64,000 nucleotides of DNA from Brachybacterium phenoliresistens (GCF_000576425.1 NZ_KK069996.1:15846-79845); one strand, 5' to 3'. Positions 17,440 to 26,624 are shown, counted from the stretch's first letter. Notes: generated by a model from the letters alone, not told the origin. Made by a program: numbers and translations.

Positions 17440-18510
17440 TCAGCCCAGGAGCTCCTGGAGGCGGGGGACGATGCGCCGGGTCATCAGCGGGGCGAGGCGG
17501 CGGCCCGGAGGGGCCTGGCCGAGCGGGCACCACAGGACGTCCTCGAGCTCGGCCTGGACGGTGACGTCTCGCGGCAGGGAGTCCAGCGGGGCGAGGAACA
17601 CGCTCGCCTCGACCAGGGTGCCCGGCTCGTTGGCGGCCTCCTCCTCGAACAGGCCCAGCAGCTCGAGGTCCTCGGGCTCGAGGACGACGTCGAGCTCCTC
17701 GATCACCTCGCGCACCGCGGCGTCGACGGCCCGCTCTCCGGGTTCGAGCTTCCCGCCGACCTGCATGTAGGAGCCCGTGCCGCGCTTGCGCACCGCGAGC
17801 AGCTCGATGCCCGTCGGCCCTTCGCGCAGGAAGCAGACCGCGGCGATCCTCAGCACCTGCGGGGCCGAGGCGGTGCCCCGGTGGTGCCGTTCGGCCAGGG
17901 CGAGGTCGCGCAGCGCGTGCAGCGTGCGCACGCCCTCGCGCAGGCCGACGGGCCGCATGCCGGCGCGCTTCCACCGCTCGACGTCGGCGGGCTGCTCCCC
18001 GGCGAGGGCCCAGCCGCGGCGCACCAGGGTGAGCGCTCCCTTGCGCGCCTCGAGCAGGTCACGGGTCAACCGGGTGCCGAAGACCAGCGGGGCGGGACGG
18101 TCCAGCACGAGCGCATCGACCAGCAGGCCGGCCGCGGCCAGCGGCGCGATGAGCTCGGCCGCGAAGATCCCCTCGGCGACGATGAGCGGCTCGGCGCCGA
18201 CCTCCAGGCGGCGGGTGCCGACGCGGCGCGAGGCCGAGATGGAGTAGTCGGGGATGTCGGCCGCGCCGTCGTGGGCGAGGGCCGTCAGGGCCTCGAGCGC
18301 CGCACCGACGTTCCACGAGGAGACGTCGTCCCAGTCCACGATCCCGAACCGACGGGGCAGGGACGGATCGTCCTCGTCGCGGTAGAACTCGTCCAGCGGC
18401 ACCAGGGGCAGCCCGCTGCGCCGCGTCATCACCCCTTTGCCGCTTCCCGAGGGGCCGGCGATCAGCACGATGCGGCGCGGGGCGGGGGAGGGGGCGGCGG
18501 AGGTGGTCAC
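17440..18510 (-). CDS. Uridine kinase-like P-loop domain fused to a Nudix hydrolase domain
   Basis: The 356 aa product has two parts. Residues 12-210 resemble actinobacterial uridine kinase-like NTPases: P-loop GPSGSGKG (19-26), LDEFYRD, and DWDDVSSW. The final P-loop residue is Gly26 where GK[ST] is expected for Mg2+ coordination. Residues about 220-350 form a Nudix domain whose box (253-275) keeps G-x5-E-x7-REVIEE. Asp replaces the last conserved Gly. The GTG at 18510 is chosen because TAGACT lies 8 nt upstream and the P-loop follows at the expected distance. The gene sits between deoA and deoC, so a role in nucleoside or nucleotide salvage or sanitisation is likely but unproven. Confidence 0.82.
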   Translation of the reverse strand: MTTSAAPSPAPRRIVLIAGPSGSGKGVMTRRSGLPLVPLDEFYRDEDDPSLPRRFGIVDWDDVSSWNVGAALEALTALAHDGAADIPDYSISASRRVGTRRLEVGAEPLIVAEGIFAAELIAPLAAAGLLVDALVLDRPAPLVFGTRLTRDLLEARKGALTLVRRGWALAGEQPADVERWKRAGMRPVGLREGVRTLHALRDLALAERHHRGTASAPQVLRIAAVCFLREGPTGIELLAVRKRGTGSYMQVGGKLEPGERAVDAAVREVIEELDVVLEPEDLELLGLFEEEAANEPGTLVEASVFLAPLDSLPRDVTVQAELEDVLWCPLGQAPPGRRLAPLMTRRIVPRLQELLG

Positions 18511-18518
18511 GGAGATCG

Positions 18519-18524
18519 AGTCTA
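18519..18524 (-). promoter_or_regulatory. Leaderless -10 of the kinase-Nudix gene
   Basis: TAGACT on the minus strand ends 8 nt before the GTG at 18510, with no ribosome-binding site between them. Confidence 0.5.
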
Positions 18525-18644
18525 GGGGACCGCGCCGAGGGCCGAGCGTGGTTCGCCGCGGCCCGGGGGCCGGGCCGCGGATCACAGCTCGATCACCTCT
18601 CGCGCACGGCCCGCGGATGCCTCCCCGGGGGCGGCGGGCCGTGC

Positions 18645-18650
18645 GAGGAT
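18645..18650 (+). promoter_or_regulatory. Leaderless -10 of deoC
   Basis: GAGGAT ends 6 nt before the deoC ATG. The first base differs from the TAGGAT form seen elsewhere in the window. The spacing matches the other leaderless starts. Confidence 0.4.
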
Positions 18651-18656
18651 CGGGGC

Positions 18657-19337
18657 ATGACGACTGCTTCCCGCGGCGAGCTCGCCGCCCTCATCGACCA
18701 CACCCTGCTCAAGCCCGAGGCGACCCGCGCCGACGTCGACGCCCTGGCCCGCGAGGCCGAGGAGCTGGGCACGTACTCGGTGTGCGTGTCCCCCTCGATG
18801 CTCCCGGTGGAGACCTCCGTCAAGGTCGCCACGGTGTGCGGCTTCCCCTCCGGCCAGCACGCCGCGGAGATCAAGGCCGCGGAGGCCGCCCGCAGCGCCT
18901 CTCAGGGGGCCGATGAGATCGACATGGTCATCAACGTCGGCCTCGCCCGGTCCGGGGAGTTCGACGCCGTCGAGGAGGAGATCCGCGCGGTGCGCGCGGC
19001 GGCGCCCGCCCCGATCGTGCTGAAGGTCATCATCGAGTCGGCGGCGCTGAGCGACGAGCAGATCGTCGCCGTCTGCGAGGGCGCCGAGCGCGCCGGCGCC
19101 GATTTCGTGAAGACCTCGACCGGGTTCCATCCCGCGGGCGGCGCCAGCGAGCACGCCGTCGCCCTGATGCGCGCCACGGTCGGCGACCGGCTGGGCGTGA
19201 AGGCCTCCGGCGGGATCCGCACCCGGGAGGCGGCCGAGGCGATGGTCGCGGCCGGCGCCTCGCGGCTGGGCCTGTCCAGCTCCCGGGCGATCCTCAAGGA
19301 CGCCGACGGGGCCGCCCCCGGGGCGAGCGGGTACTGA
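18657..19337 (+). CDS. deoC: Deoxyribose-phosphate aldolase
   Basis: DeoC cleaves 2-deoxyribose-5-phosphate to acetaldehyde and glyceraldehyde-3-phosphate, the exit from deoxynucleoside catabolism. The 226 aa TIM-barrel product shows the Schiff-base Lys152 in DFVKTSTGF, the second active-site Lys182 in VKASGGIRT, and Asp88 in DEIDMVIN. Length is typical. It is separated from the kinase-Nudix gene by a short divergent promoter region and is followed at 3 nt by a DUF2330 gene. Confidence 0.95.
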   Translation: MTTASRGELAALIDHTLLKPEATRADVDALAREAEELGTYSVCVSPSMLPVETSVKVATVCGFPSGQHAAEIKAAEAARSASQGADEIDMVINVGLARSGEFDAVEEEIRAVRAAAPAPIVLKVIIESAALSDEQIVAVCEGAERAGADFVKTSTGFHPAGGASEHAVALMRATVGDRLGVKASGGIRTREAAEAMVAAGASRLGLSSSRAILKDADGAAPGASGY

Positions 19338-19340
19338 CCC

Positions 19341-20489
19341 ATGATCGGCGGCGGCGGGGCGGCGGCCGGGCCGCAGGGCGGCGCCGGCGGCCTCGGCGCC
19401 GCCGTGCGTCACCTGGGGCTCGCGCTCCTCGTGCTGGCGGCGGGGGTCCTGGCCGGGGCGGTCGCCCCGGCGGGCGCCTGCGCCTGCGGCGCCATGGCCG
19501 ATCCGGAGGACTCCCGCAGCGACGCCGCGGTCACCCGGGAGACCGCGGTCCTCTCCCTGCGCGAGGGCACCGAGACGATCATCCTCAGCCTCGAGCTCGA
19601 TGCGGAGGCGCCCGGCGCGACCCTGCTCATGCCCACCCCGGCGGTCCCGACCGTCACCGAGGGGGACGCCTCCACGCTGCGCGAGGTGGCCGTCGCGACC
19701 CTCCCGCGGGTCGAGCACGAGCTGGACTGGTGGGGCGAGGGACGCGGCGGCGGGGACGGCGCCCCGGGCGCCGGAGCCGGCGGCGCCCCCGAGGCGCCGG
19801 TGACCGTCCACAGCCGGGAGCGTGTCGGGGACTTCGAGGTCGCCGTGCTGGACGGCTCCGCCGAGGGCGTGAGCACCTGGCTGAGCAGCAGCGGCTACGT
19901 GCTGCCGCAGGAGGTCCTGGACCTGCTTCCGGTCTACGTCGAGGACGGATGGACCTTCACCGCGGTGCGCTACGCGCAGGACGTCGACATGTCCCGGGAC
20001 GTCTCGCCGCTGCGCTTCGACTTCGCCAGCGACGAGCTGGTCTACCCGATGCGGCTGTCGCAGGCGGCGCAGAGCACGCAGGAGGTGCACCTGTTCGTGC
20101 TCGACCCGGAGCCGGTCCGGCGCACCGACGCCTCCGCCGCGCAGCAGAGCGTCCAGCGGCCCTGGATCGCCGACCCGACCCACGTGGGCTGGACCTGGTC
20201 CGACGGCACGCTGCGCGAGCTCAGCCAGGACGGCGAGGGCCGGCCGGGCCGCGCGATGGTCACCGAGTTCACCATCCGCGGGGAGCCCGCCTCCTTCACC
20301 ACCGACATGACCTTCGCGGCCGATCCGGCCGATCCGTGGATCGTGCCCACCCGCACCGAGACCACGACGGTCCGCATCGCCGGGATCCCGGCGGGCTGGG
20401 TGCTGGTGGCCGCGGCCGGGACCATCGGCGTGCTCGTCCTGTACGGGGCGGGGATGACCGCGCTCGCCGTGAGGCGCCGGCGCCGCTGA
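19341..20489 (+). CDS. DUF2330 membrane-anchored extracytoplasmic protein
   Basis: The 382 aa product has an N-terminal signal segment (about residues 20-48, ending near PAGACACGAM) and a large extracytoplasmic domain of the DUF2330 type. One helix near the C-terminus (about 352-372) is followed by a polybasic RRRRR tail, which puts the bulk outside the cell. A Gly/Ala-rich insertion lies near residues 133-155. The function of the family is unknown. It starts 3 nt after deoC and so is probably cotranscribed, though a role in nucleoside use is not evident. Confidence 0.78.
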   Translation: MIGGGGAAAGPQGGAGGLGAAVRHLGLALLVLAAGVLAGAVAPAGACACGAMADPEDSRSDAAVTRETAVLSLREGTETIILSLELDAEAPGATLLMPTPAVPTVTEGDASTLREVAVATLPRVEHELDWWGEGRGGGDGAPGAGAGGAPEAPVTVHSRERVGDFEVAVLDGSAEGVSTWLSSSGYVLPQEVLDLLPVYVEDGWTFTAVRYAQDVDMSRDVSPLRFDFASDELVYPMRLSQAAQSTQEVHLFVLDPEPVRRTDASAAQQSVQRPWIADPTHVGWTWSDGTLRELSQDGEGRPGRAMVTEFTIRGEPASFTTDMTFAADPADPWIVPTRTETTTVRIAGIPAGWVLVAAAGTIGVLVLYGAGMTALAVRRRRR

Positions 20490-20531
20490 GACCCGCCGCG
20501 CGGTCCGCCTCCGCCCCGCAGGGACCCCGGA

Positions 20532-22268
20532 CTACTCGGGAAGCTCGAGGGCGGCCTCCATGTCGGCGCGCAGCCGCTCCAGATGCTCGGCCGCGCGCTC
20601 GCGATGGGCGCCGAGGTCCGCCGAGCTGGCATCGGCCGCGATCCGCTCGATCACCTCGAGGTAGCACTTGAGCTTCGGCTCGGTGCCGGAGGGGCGCACG
20701 ATCACGCGGCCGTCGTCCCGGGTGGCCAGGAGCACGCCCTCCGTGGGCGGGAGCCCCGTGGTCTCCGCGGACCCGTGGGCGAGGTCCTGCATGGCGGTGA
20801 CGGAGGAGCCCGCGAGCTCGCGCGGCGGGCGGTCCCGCAGCTGCTGCATCATGGCGCCGATGCGCGAGAGGTCCTCGACGCGGATCGACAGCTGCCCGGT
20901 CGCGTACAGGCCGTGCTCACGGGCGAGGTCGTCCAGGCGCTCCACCAGGGAGGTGTCGGCGGCCTTCGCCATCGCCGCCATCTCCGCGACGACGAGCGCG
21001 GTGGACAGCCCGTCCTTGTCCCGCACCACGTCCGGCAGCACGCAGTAGCCGATGGCCTCCTCGTAGCCGAAGACGATCCCCGGCGCCCGGGAGATCCACT
21101 TGAAGCCCGTCAGCGTGGTCGCCCGTTCCTGGCCGAGGGCCGTGACGACCTCGCCCAGCCAGCGGCTGGAGACCACGGAGCTGGCGAAGACCCCGCGGTA
21201 CCCGTGGTGGCGGGCGAGGTGGTCGCCCAGCAGGACGCCCAGCTCGTCGCCGGTGAGCATGCGCCAGGCGTCCCGGTGCGGATCCGGGACGGCGACCGCG
21301 CAGCGGTCCGCGTCCGGGTCGTTCGCGATGACGACATCGGCCTCGACCACGCGCGCCTGCTCGAGCGCGAGATCGATCGCGCCCTTCTCCTCGGGGTTGG
21401 GGAAGGCGACGGTGGGGAAGTCCGGATCGGGGTCGGCCTGCTTGGCCACCGGGTGCACGTCCGTGAAGCCGACCCGGTGCAGCGCCGCGACGGCGAGCTC
21501 GGTGCCTACCCCGTGCAGGGCGGTGTGCACGATCCGGACGTGGCGCGGGGAGTCCTCGCGCGGCAGCGCGGTGATCGCGGCGAGGTAGTCCTCGCGCAGC
21601 GCGTCGCCGAGCTCCTCCCAGCCGCCGTCGGCGACGGGGATGTCCCGGACGGGGCCGGTGGCGGCGATGCGCGCGGCGATCTGCGCGTCCGCGGGCGGCA
21701 CGATCTGCACGCCGCGGCCGGAGTCCTCCGCGAGGCGGCCGCCGAGGTACACCTTGTAGCCGTTGTCGGCCGGCGGGTTGTGGGAGGCCGTCACGACGAT
21801 CCCGGCATCGGCGCCGTGGCGTCGCACGGCGAAGGCGATCAGCGGGGTGGGGCCGAAGCGGTCCAGCAGACGCACCCGGCAGCCCGCGGCGACGAGGATC
21901 GCGGCGGAGCGCTCGGCGAAGGCCCGCGAGTTGTACCGGGCGTCGTAGCCGATCATCACCAGCGGGGCCTGCTCGCCGCGCGCCTGCGGCAGGGAGGCCA
22001 GCAGGTGGTCGGCCAGCCCTCGGGCGGCGCGCGAGACCACCGCGAGGTTCATGCGGTTCTCCCCGGGCCCCATGGCGCCGCGCAGCCCGGCGGTGCCGAA
22101 CGCGAGCGGGCCGGCGAAGGCATCGGCCAGCTCGGCGACCGCGGACTCCTCGCCGCGCTCCGCACGCTCGAGCAGCGCGACCAGCGCCTCCCGCGTGGCG
22201 GGATCGGGGTCGTCGGCCTGCCAGGCCAGGGCCCGGTCCCGCAGGGCGGCGTCCAGGGCCGGGCTCAT
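20532..22268 (-). CDS. Phosphohexomutase-superfamily enzyme, probable phosphopentomutase in this setting
   Basis: The 578 aa alpha-D-phosphohexomutase has FGTAGLRG (58-65), the phosphoserine loop TASHNPP (Ser162), the metal loop DPDADR, the specificity loop GYEEAIGY and the phosphate-binding RPSGTEPK. Length and motifs match the PGM2-like group, whose members act on pentose- or hexose-1-phosphates. Its ATG overlaps the punA stop by 4 nt, so the likely job is converting ribose- or deoxyribose-1-phosphate from PunA and DeoA to the 5-phosphate. Phosphomannomutase or phosphoglucomutase activity (useful with manC) is the alternative. Confidence 0.88.
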   Translation of the reverse strand: MSPALDAALRDRALAWQADDPDPATREALVALLERAERGEESAVAELADAFAGPLAFGTAGLRGAMGPGENRMNLAVVSRAARGLADHLLASLPQARGEQAPLVMIGYDARYNSRAFAERSAAILVAAGCRVRLLDRFGPTPLIAFAVRRHGADAGIVVTASHNPPADNGYKVYLGGRLAEDSGRGVQIVPPADAQIAARIAATGPVRDIPVADGGWEELGDALREDYLAAITALPREDSPRHVRIVHTALHGVGTELAVAALHRVGFTDVHPVAKQADPDPDFPTVAFPNPEEKGAIDLALEQARVVEADVVIANDPDADRCAVAVPDPHRDAWRMLTGDELGVLLGDHLARHHGYRGVFASSVVSSRWLGEVVTALGQERATTLTGFKWISRAPGIVFGYEEAIGYCVLPDVVRDKDGLSTALVVAEMAAMAKAADTSLVERLDDLAREHGLYATGQLSIRVEDLSRIGAMMQQLRDRPPRELAGSSVTAMQDLAHGSAETTGLPPTEGVLLATRDDGRVIVRPSGTEPKLKCYLEVIERIAADASSADLGAHRERAAEHLERLRADMEAALELPE

Positions 22269-23134
22269 CGGCCCGCGTCCCCGGCCCCGGCGGCCCCGGC
22301 GTCGCCGCCGGGGCTCTCGGCCCCGATGCGGCGCACGACCTCGGCCAGCAGCGCGGAGATCCGCGGGGCGGCGGCGCGCCCCGCCTCCAGCACCTCCTCG
22401 TGGGAGAGCGGCTCGGGGCTGATGCCCGCGGCGAGGTTGGTCACCAGGGAGATGCCCAGCACGTCCATGCCCGCCTCGCGGGCGGCGATCGCCTCGAGCG
22501 CCGTGGACATGCCCACCAGGCTCGCCCCCATCGCCCCGGCCATGCGGACCTCGGCCGGGGTCTCGTAGCTCGGGCCGCGGAACTGCATGTACACGCCCTC
22601 GGGGAGGGAGGGGTCGACCTCGCGGGCGATCTCGCGCAGCCGCGGCGTGTACACATCGGTGAGATCCACGAAGTTCGCGCCGACCAGCGGGGTGTCGCCG
22701 GTGAAGTTGATCTGGTCGCCGATCAGCACGGGCTGGCCGGGGCTCCAGGACGCATCCAGCCCGCCGCAGCCGTTGGTCAGGACGATGGTGCGGCAGCCCG
22801 CGGCGGCGGCCGTGCGCACGCCGTGGACGACGCTGCTCACGCCGCGGCCCTCGTAGTAGTGGGTGCGGGCGCCGAGGACGAGGGCGCGCGCCCCGGTGCC
22901 CTCGATGCGGACCGACCGCAGCGTGCCGACGTGCCCGGGCACCGCCGGGGGATGGAAGCCGGGGATCGAGGTGGCGTCCGCGGTCCAGACCGTCTCGCCG
23001 AGGAGGTCCGCCGCCCCGCCCCAGCCGGAGCCGAGCACGAGGGCGAGGTCGTGGGAGGCGGCTCCGCTGGCCTCGGCGATGGCGGCCGCCGCGTCGCGGG
23101 AGAGCTGATGGGGATCGACGTCAGGGGAGTTCAT
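22265..23134 (-). CDS. punA: Purine-nucleoside phosphorylase
   Basis: The enzyme phosphorolyses inosine/guanosine-type nucleosides. The 289 aa trimeric-class product shows the phosphate loop LVLGSGWGG, ARTHYYEG, TNGCGGLD, the purine-site GPSYETPAEVRM, and GMSTALEAIAA. It is coupled to the downstream mutase gene by a 4-nt overlap. The ATG at 23134 is backed by a leaderless -10 at 6 nt. Confidence 0.94.
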   Translation of the reverse strand: MNSPDVDPHQLSRDAAAAIAEASGAASHDLALVLGSGWGGAADLLGETVWTADATSIPGFHPPAVPGHVGTLRSVRIEGTGARALVLGARTHYYEGRGVSSVVHGVRTAAAAGCRTIVLTNGCGGLDASWSPGQPVLIGDQINFTGDTPLVGANFVDLTDVYTPRLREIAREVDPSLPEGVYMQFRGPSYETPAEVRMAGAMGASLVGMSTALEAIAAREAGMDVLGISLVTNLAAGISPEPLSHEEVLEAGRAAAPRISALLAEVVRRIGAESPGGDAGAAGAGDAGR

Positions 23135-23140
23135 GCCCCG

Positions 23141-23146
23141 AACCTA
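23141..23146 (-). promoter_or_regulatory. Leaderless -10 of punA
   Basis: TAGGTT read on the minus strand ends 6 nt before the punA ATG. It lies back to back with the lpdA promoter inside a 47-bp spacer. Confidence 0.55.
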
Positions 23147-23169
23147 GCGCAGGTCAGGACACGCTGCGA

Positions 23170-23175
23170 CACAAT
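23170..23175 (+). promoter_or_regulatory. Possible leaderless -10 of lpdA
   Basis: CACAAT ends 6 nt before the lpdA GTG at 23182. The first base is off consensus, but position and absence of a ribosome site fit the pattern. Confidence 0.4.
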
Positions 23176-23181
23176 GGGGGA

Positions 23182-24645
23182 GTGAGCGACTCCAGCACCG
23201 CCATCCCCCCGTCCCCCGACCGGATCACGGCCTCCGCGGAGCGTCCCCGGGTCGTCGTCATCGGCGGCGGGCCCGGCGGCTACGAGGCCGCGCTGACGGC
23301 GGCACGGCTGGGCGCGCAGGTGAGCGTGGTGGCCGATGCGGGCCTGGGCGGCGCGGCCGTCCTCACCGACGTGGTGCCCTCCAAGACCCTCATCGCCACG
23401 GCCGATGTGCTGGACCTCGTCGCCGGCTCCGGGGCGCTGGGGATCCGCGACGCCGACACCGCCGGGAGCCCCGCGACCGGGGCCCTGACCGTCGACCTGG
23501 GCGCGGTCAACGCGCGGGTGCGCCGCCTGGCCCGGGCGCAGTCCCTGGACATCCGCGCCGCCCTCGAGGAGGCCGGGGTGCGGATCCTCGCCGGGACCGG
23601 CCGCCTCGCCGCCCCGGGACAGGTGGAGGTCACCGATGCGCAGGGGCAGCAGGAGCGTCTCGAGGCCGATGCCGTGCTGCTCGCCGTCGGCGCCCGGCCC
23701 CGCATCCTCGAATCCGCCCCGCCGGACGGCGAGCGGATCCTCACCTGGACGCAGCTGTACGAGCTGGAGGAGCTTCCCTCCCACCTGATCGTCGTCGGAT
23801 CGGGCGTGACCGGGGCGGAGTTCGCCAGCGCCTACCGGGCCCTCGGCAGCGAGGTCACCCTCGTCTCCTCCCGCGACCAGGTGCTGCCCGGCACCGACCG
23901 GGACGCCGCCGGCGTCCTCGAGGACGCCTTCCGCCGTCGCGGGGTCACGGTGCGCTCCCGCTCGCGGGCCGCCGGGGCCCGGTGCGAGGGCGACGGGGTG
24001 GTCGTCACCCTCGAGGGCGGCGAGGAGATCCGCGGCAGCCACGTGCTGATGGCCCTCGGCGCGATCCCCTCGACCGCGGGGCTGGGCCTCGAGGAGTGCG
24101 GGGTGCGCCTGCGCCCCGGCGGCCACATCGAGACGGACCGCGTCTCGCGCACCTCGGTGCGCGGGGTGTACGCGGCCGGGGACTGCACGGGCGTGTACCC
24201 GCTGGCCTCGGTCGCCGCGATCCAGGGACGCACCGCCATGCACCACGCCCTCGGCGAGGCGGTGCACCCGCTGATCAGCGCGCAGGTGGCATCGGCCGTG
24301 TTCACCAGCCCCGAGATCGCGGTGATCGGCGTGAGCGAGCAGGACGTCGCCGAGGGGCGCGTGGCGGGGGAGGTGCGCACCTACCCGCTGAGCACGAACC
24401 CGCGCGCGAAGATGCAGGGGATCCGCGAGGGCTTCGTGAAGCTGATCGTCCGCCCCGGGTCGCTCACGGTCCTCGGCGGGGTCGTCGTGGCGCCGCGGGC
24501 GAGCGAGCTCATCCACCCCATCACCGTGGCCGTCACCCACCGGCTCACGGCCGACCAGCTCGCGAGCTCCTCGACGGTGTACCCCTCGCTCAGCGGTTCG
24601 CTGGCCGAGGCCTCCCGCCAGGTCGCCATGTCCCTGTTCGACTGA
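23182..24645 (+). CDS. lpdA: NAD(P)H-quinone dehydrogenase (LpdA type)
   Basis: This 487 aa flavoprotein disulfide reductase homologue has two Rossmann motifs, GGGPGGYEAAL (28-38) and VVGSGVTGAEFA. The segment where lipoamide dehydrogenase has its redox Cys pair reads GGAAVLTDVVPSK (56-68) and has no cysteine. The C-terminal HxxxxE dyad is also replaced. These are hallmarks of the mycobacterial LpdA (Rv3303c) group, which reduces quinones rather than lipoamide. It diverges from punA and converges with accA3. Confidence 0.88.
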   Translation: MSDSSTAIPPSPDRITASAERPRVVVIGGGPGGYEAALTAARLGAQVSVVADAGLGGAAVLTDVVPSKTLIATADVLDLVAGSGALGIRDADTAGSPATGALTVDLGAVNARVRRLARAQSLDIRAALEEAGVRILAGTGRLAAPGQVEVTDAQGQQERLEADAVLLAVGARPRILESAPPDGERILTWTQLYELEELPSHLIVVGSGVTGAEFASAYRALGSEVTLVSSRDQVLPGTDRDAAGVLEDAFRRRGVTVRSRSRAAGARCEGDGVVVTLEGGEEIRGSHVLMALGAIPSTAGLGLEECGVRLRPGGHIETDRVSRTSVRGVYAAGDCTGVYPLASVAAIQGRTAMHHALGEAVHPLISAQVASAVFTSPEIAVIGVSEQDVAEGRVAGEVRTYPLSTNPRAKMQGIREGFVKLIVRPGSLTVLGGVVVAPRASELIHPITVAVTHRLTADQLASSSTVYPSLSGSLAEASRQVAMSLFD

Positions 24646-24689
24646 GGTCGCATGACCCTGTCCGGCGCAGGGCGACCGGGACCGACGCA

Positions 24690-24725
24690 GGGGGCGCAGG
24701 GCCGTCGCGACGGCCCCGCGCCCCC
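24690..24725. terminator. Hairpin between convergent lpdA and accA3
   Basis: Two 17-nt arms (24690-24706 and 24709-24725) pair with one A/C mismatch around a 2-nt gap. The mismatch becomes a U-G wobble in minus-strand RNA. It lies in the 112-bp convergent spacer and should terminate both transcripts. Confidence 0.7.
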
Positions 24726-24757
24726 GGGGGAGCTCGAGCAGGTGGGCGGAGCGGAGG

Positions 24758-26533
24758 TCAGTCCTCGATCGCGCAGAGCGCGGCGCCGGCCGAGACGGTC
24801 GCGCCGACCTCGGCGTCGAGGTTCGTGACCACGCCCGAGCGGTGCGCGGTGATGGGCTGCTCCATCTTCATCGCCTCGAGCACGAGCAGCAGGTCGCCGT
24901 CGGCCACGTGCTGGCCGTCCTCGACCATCACCTTGACGATCGTGCCCTGCATCGGCGCGCTCACGGAGTTGCCGCTCGCGCTGGCCGTGGCTTCGCGGTG
25001 GGCGCGCTTGCGGCGCTGGGCGACCGGGGCGGCGGGGGCGCGCAGCGAGGCCGGCAGGCTGACCTCGACGCGGCGGCCGTCGACCTCGACCACCACGGCC
25101 TCGCGGCCCTCCGGGTCCTCCCCCGGGGCGGGGAGCGGGCCGGTCGGGATCTCGCCGTCGAACTCGGTCTCGATCCAGCGGGTATGGACCGCGAAGGGCG
25201 CGGCCGGATCCTCCGGCGCGAAGGCCGGGTCCTCGACCACGAGACGGTGGAAGGGCAGCACCGTGGGCAGGCCCTCGACGGTGAACTCCGCCAGCGCCCG
25301 CCGCGAGCGCTCGAGCGCCTCCTGGCGGGTGGCGCCGGTGACGATGAGCTTGGCGAGCATGGAGTCGAACGCGCCGGAGACCTCGTCGCCGGAGCGGACG
25401 CCGGAGTCCACGCGCACACCGGGGCCGAAGGGCGCCTCGAAGCGCTGCACCGGACCGGGGGAGGGGAGGAAGCCGCGGCCGGCGTCCTCGCCGTTGATGC
25501 GGAACTCGAAGGAGTGCCCGCGGGCGATCGGATCCACCGGGGAGATCTCCTCGCCGGCGGCGATGCGGAACTGCTCGCGCACCAGGTCCACGCCCGCGAC
25601 CTCCTCGGTCACGGGGTGCTCGACCTGCAGGCGCGTGTTCACCTCGAGGAAGGAGATGGTGCCGTCGGCGCCGACGAGGAACTCGCAGGTGCCGGCGCCG
25701 ATGTACCCGGCCTCCTTGAGGATCGCCTTGGACGAGGAGACCAGCTGCGCGTTCTGCTGGTCGGTGAGGAAGGGCGCGGGCGCCTCCTCGACGAGCTTCT
25801 GATGGCGACGCTGCAGGGAGCAGTCGCGGGTGGAGACGACCTGGACGTTGCCGTGGGAGTCGGCCAGGCACTGGGTCTCCACGTGCCGCGGGGAGTCCAG
25901 GTAGCGCTCGACGAAGCACTCGCCGCGGCCGAAGGCGGCCGTCGCCTCGCGCACCGCGGAGTCGAACAGCTCGCGCACCTCGGACTCGGCGCGGGCGACC
26001 TTGAGGCCGCGGCCGCCGCCGCCGAAGGCCGCCTTGATCGCGATGGGCAGGCCGTGCTCGCGGGCGAACTCGACGACCTCGTCGCTGCCGGCGACCGGGT
26101 CCTTGGTGCCGGCGACCAGCGGGGCGCCGGCCTTCTGCGCGATGTGGCGGGCGGAGACCTTGTCGCCCAGCTTCTCGATCGCCTCCGGCGGCGGGCCGAT
26201 CCACACCAGGCCGGCGTCGATGACGGCCTGCGCGAAGTCGGCGCGCTCGGAGAGGAACCCGTAGCCGGGATGGATCGCCTCGGCGCCGGAGCGCTGGGCG
26301 ATGTCCAGCAGCTTGTCGACGACGAGGTACGAGTTCGCGGCGGTGGTACCGCCGAGCGCCCAGGCCTCGTCCGCGATGGTGGTGTGCAGGGCGCTGCGAT
26401 CGGGATCGGCGTAGACCGCGATGGACCGCAGCCCTGCGTCCTTGCATGCTCGAGCGATGCGCACCGCGATCTCCCCGCGGTTGGCGATGAGCACCGAGCG
26501 GAACGGGCGGTGCGGAGTGGGACGAGCGGCCAT
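24758..26533 (-). CDS. accA3: Acyl-CoA carboxylase alpha subunit (biotin carboxylase plus biotin carrier domain)
   Basis: This subunit carboxylates its own biotin and hands CO2 to the beta subunit for malonyl- or methylmalonyl-CoA synthesis. The 591 aa product has an N-terminal biotin carboxylase with ATP-grasp core ([14 protein letters not shown]). A linker leads to a C-terminal carrier domain with EAMKMEQ, whose biotinylated Lys556 lies 35 residues from the end. The ATG at 26533 follows GGAAGGA; a TTG three bases upstream is not needed. Partners accD and accE lie 3 kb away on the same strand, and birA follows. Confidence 0.96.
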   Translation of the reverse strand: MAARPTPHRPFRSVLIANRGEIAVRIARACKDAGLRSIAVYADPDRSALHTTIADEAWALGGTTAANSYLVVDKLLDIAQRSGAEAIHPGYGFLSERADFAQAVIDAGLVWIGPPPEAIEKLGDKVSARHIAQKAGAPLVAGTKDPVAGSDEVVEFAREHGLPIAIKAAFGGGGRGLKVARAESEVRELFDSAVREATAAFGRGECFVERYLDSPRHVETQCLADSHGNVQVVSTRDCSLQRRHQKLVEEAPAPFLTDQQNAQLVSSSKAILKEAGYIGAGTCEFLVGADGTISFLEVNTRLQVEHPVTEEVAGVDLVREQFRIAAGEEISPVDPIARGHSFEFRINGEDAGRGFLPSPGPVQRFEAPFGPGVRVDSGVRSGDEVSGAFDSMLAKLIVTGATRQEALERSRRALAEFTVEGLPTVLPFHRLVVEDPAFAPEDPAAPFAVHTRWIETEFDGEIPTGPLPAPGEDPEGREAVVVEVDGRRVEVSLPASLRAPAAPVAQRRKRAHREATASASGNSVSAPMQGTIVKVMVEDGQHVADGDLLLVLEAMKMEQPITAHRSGVVTNLDAEVGATVSAGAALCAIED

Positions 26534-26566
26534 CAAGCGGTCCTTCCGGATGTCGACAGAACCCCG

Positions 26567-26572
26567 AGTCTA
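26567..26572 (-). promoter_or_regulatory. Candidate -10 of accA3
   Basis: TAGACT on the minus strand predicts a start near 26560 and a 27-nt leader containing the GGAAGGA ribosome site. Confidence 0.45.
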
Positions 26573-26591
26573 ATACGGGGCCCGAGCGTGC

Positions 26592-26624
26592 CGTGCCGGG
26601 CGCGCCCGCGCCCGTCGCGGCACG
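26592..26624 (-). terminator. Possible terminator downstream of maf
   Basis: A 7-bp stem (26592-26598 with 26618-26624) encloses a GC-rich loop that has its own palindrome. It lies between maf and accA3, which are on the same strand. The structure is weaker than the other hairpins. Confidence 0.3.
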
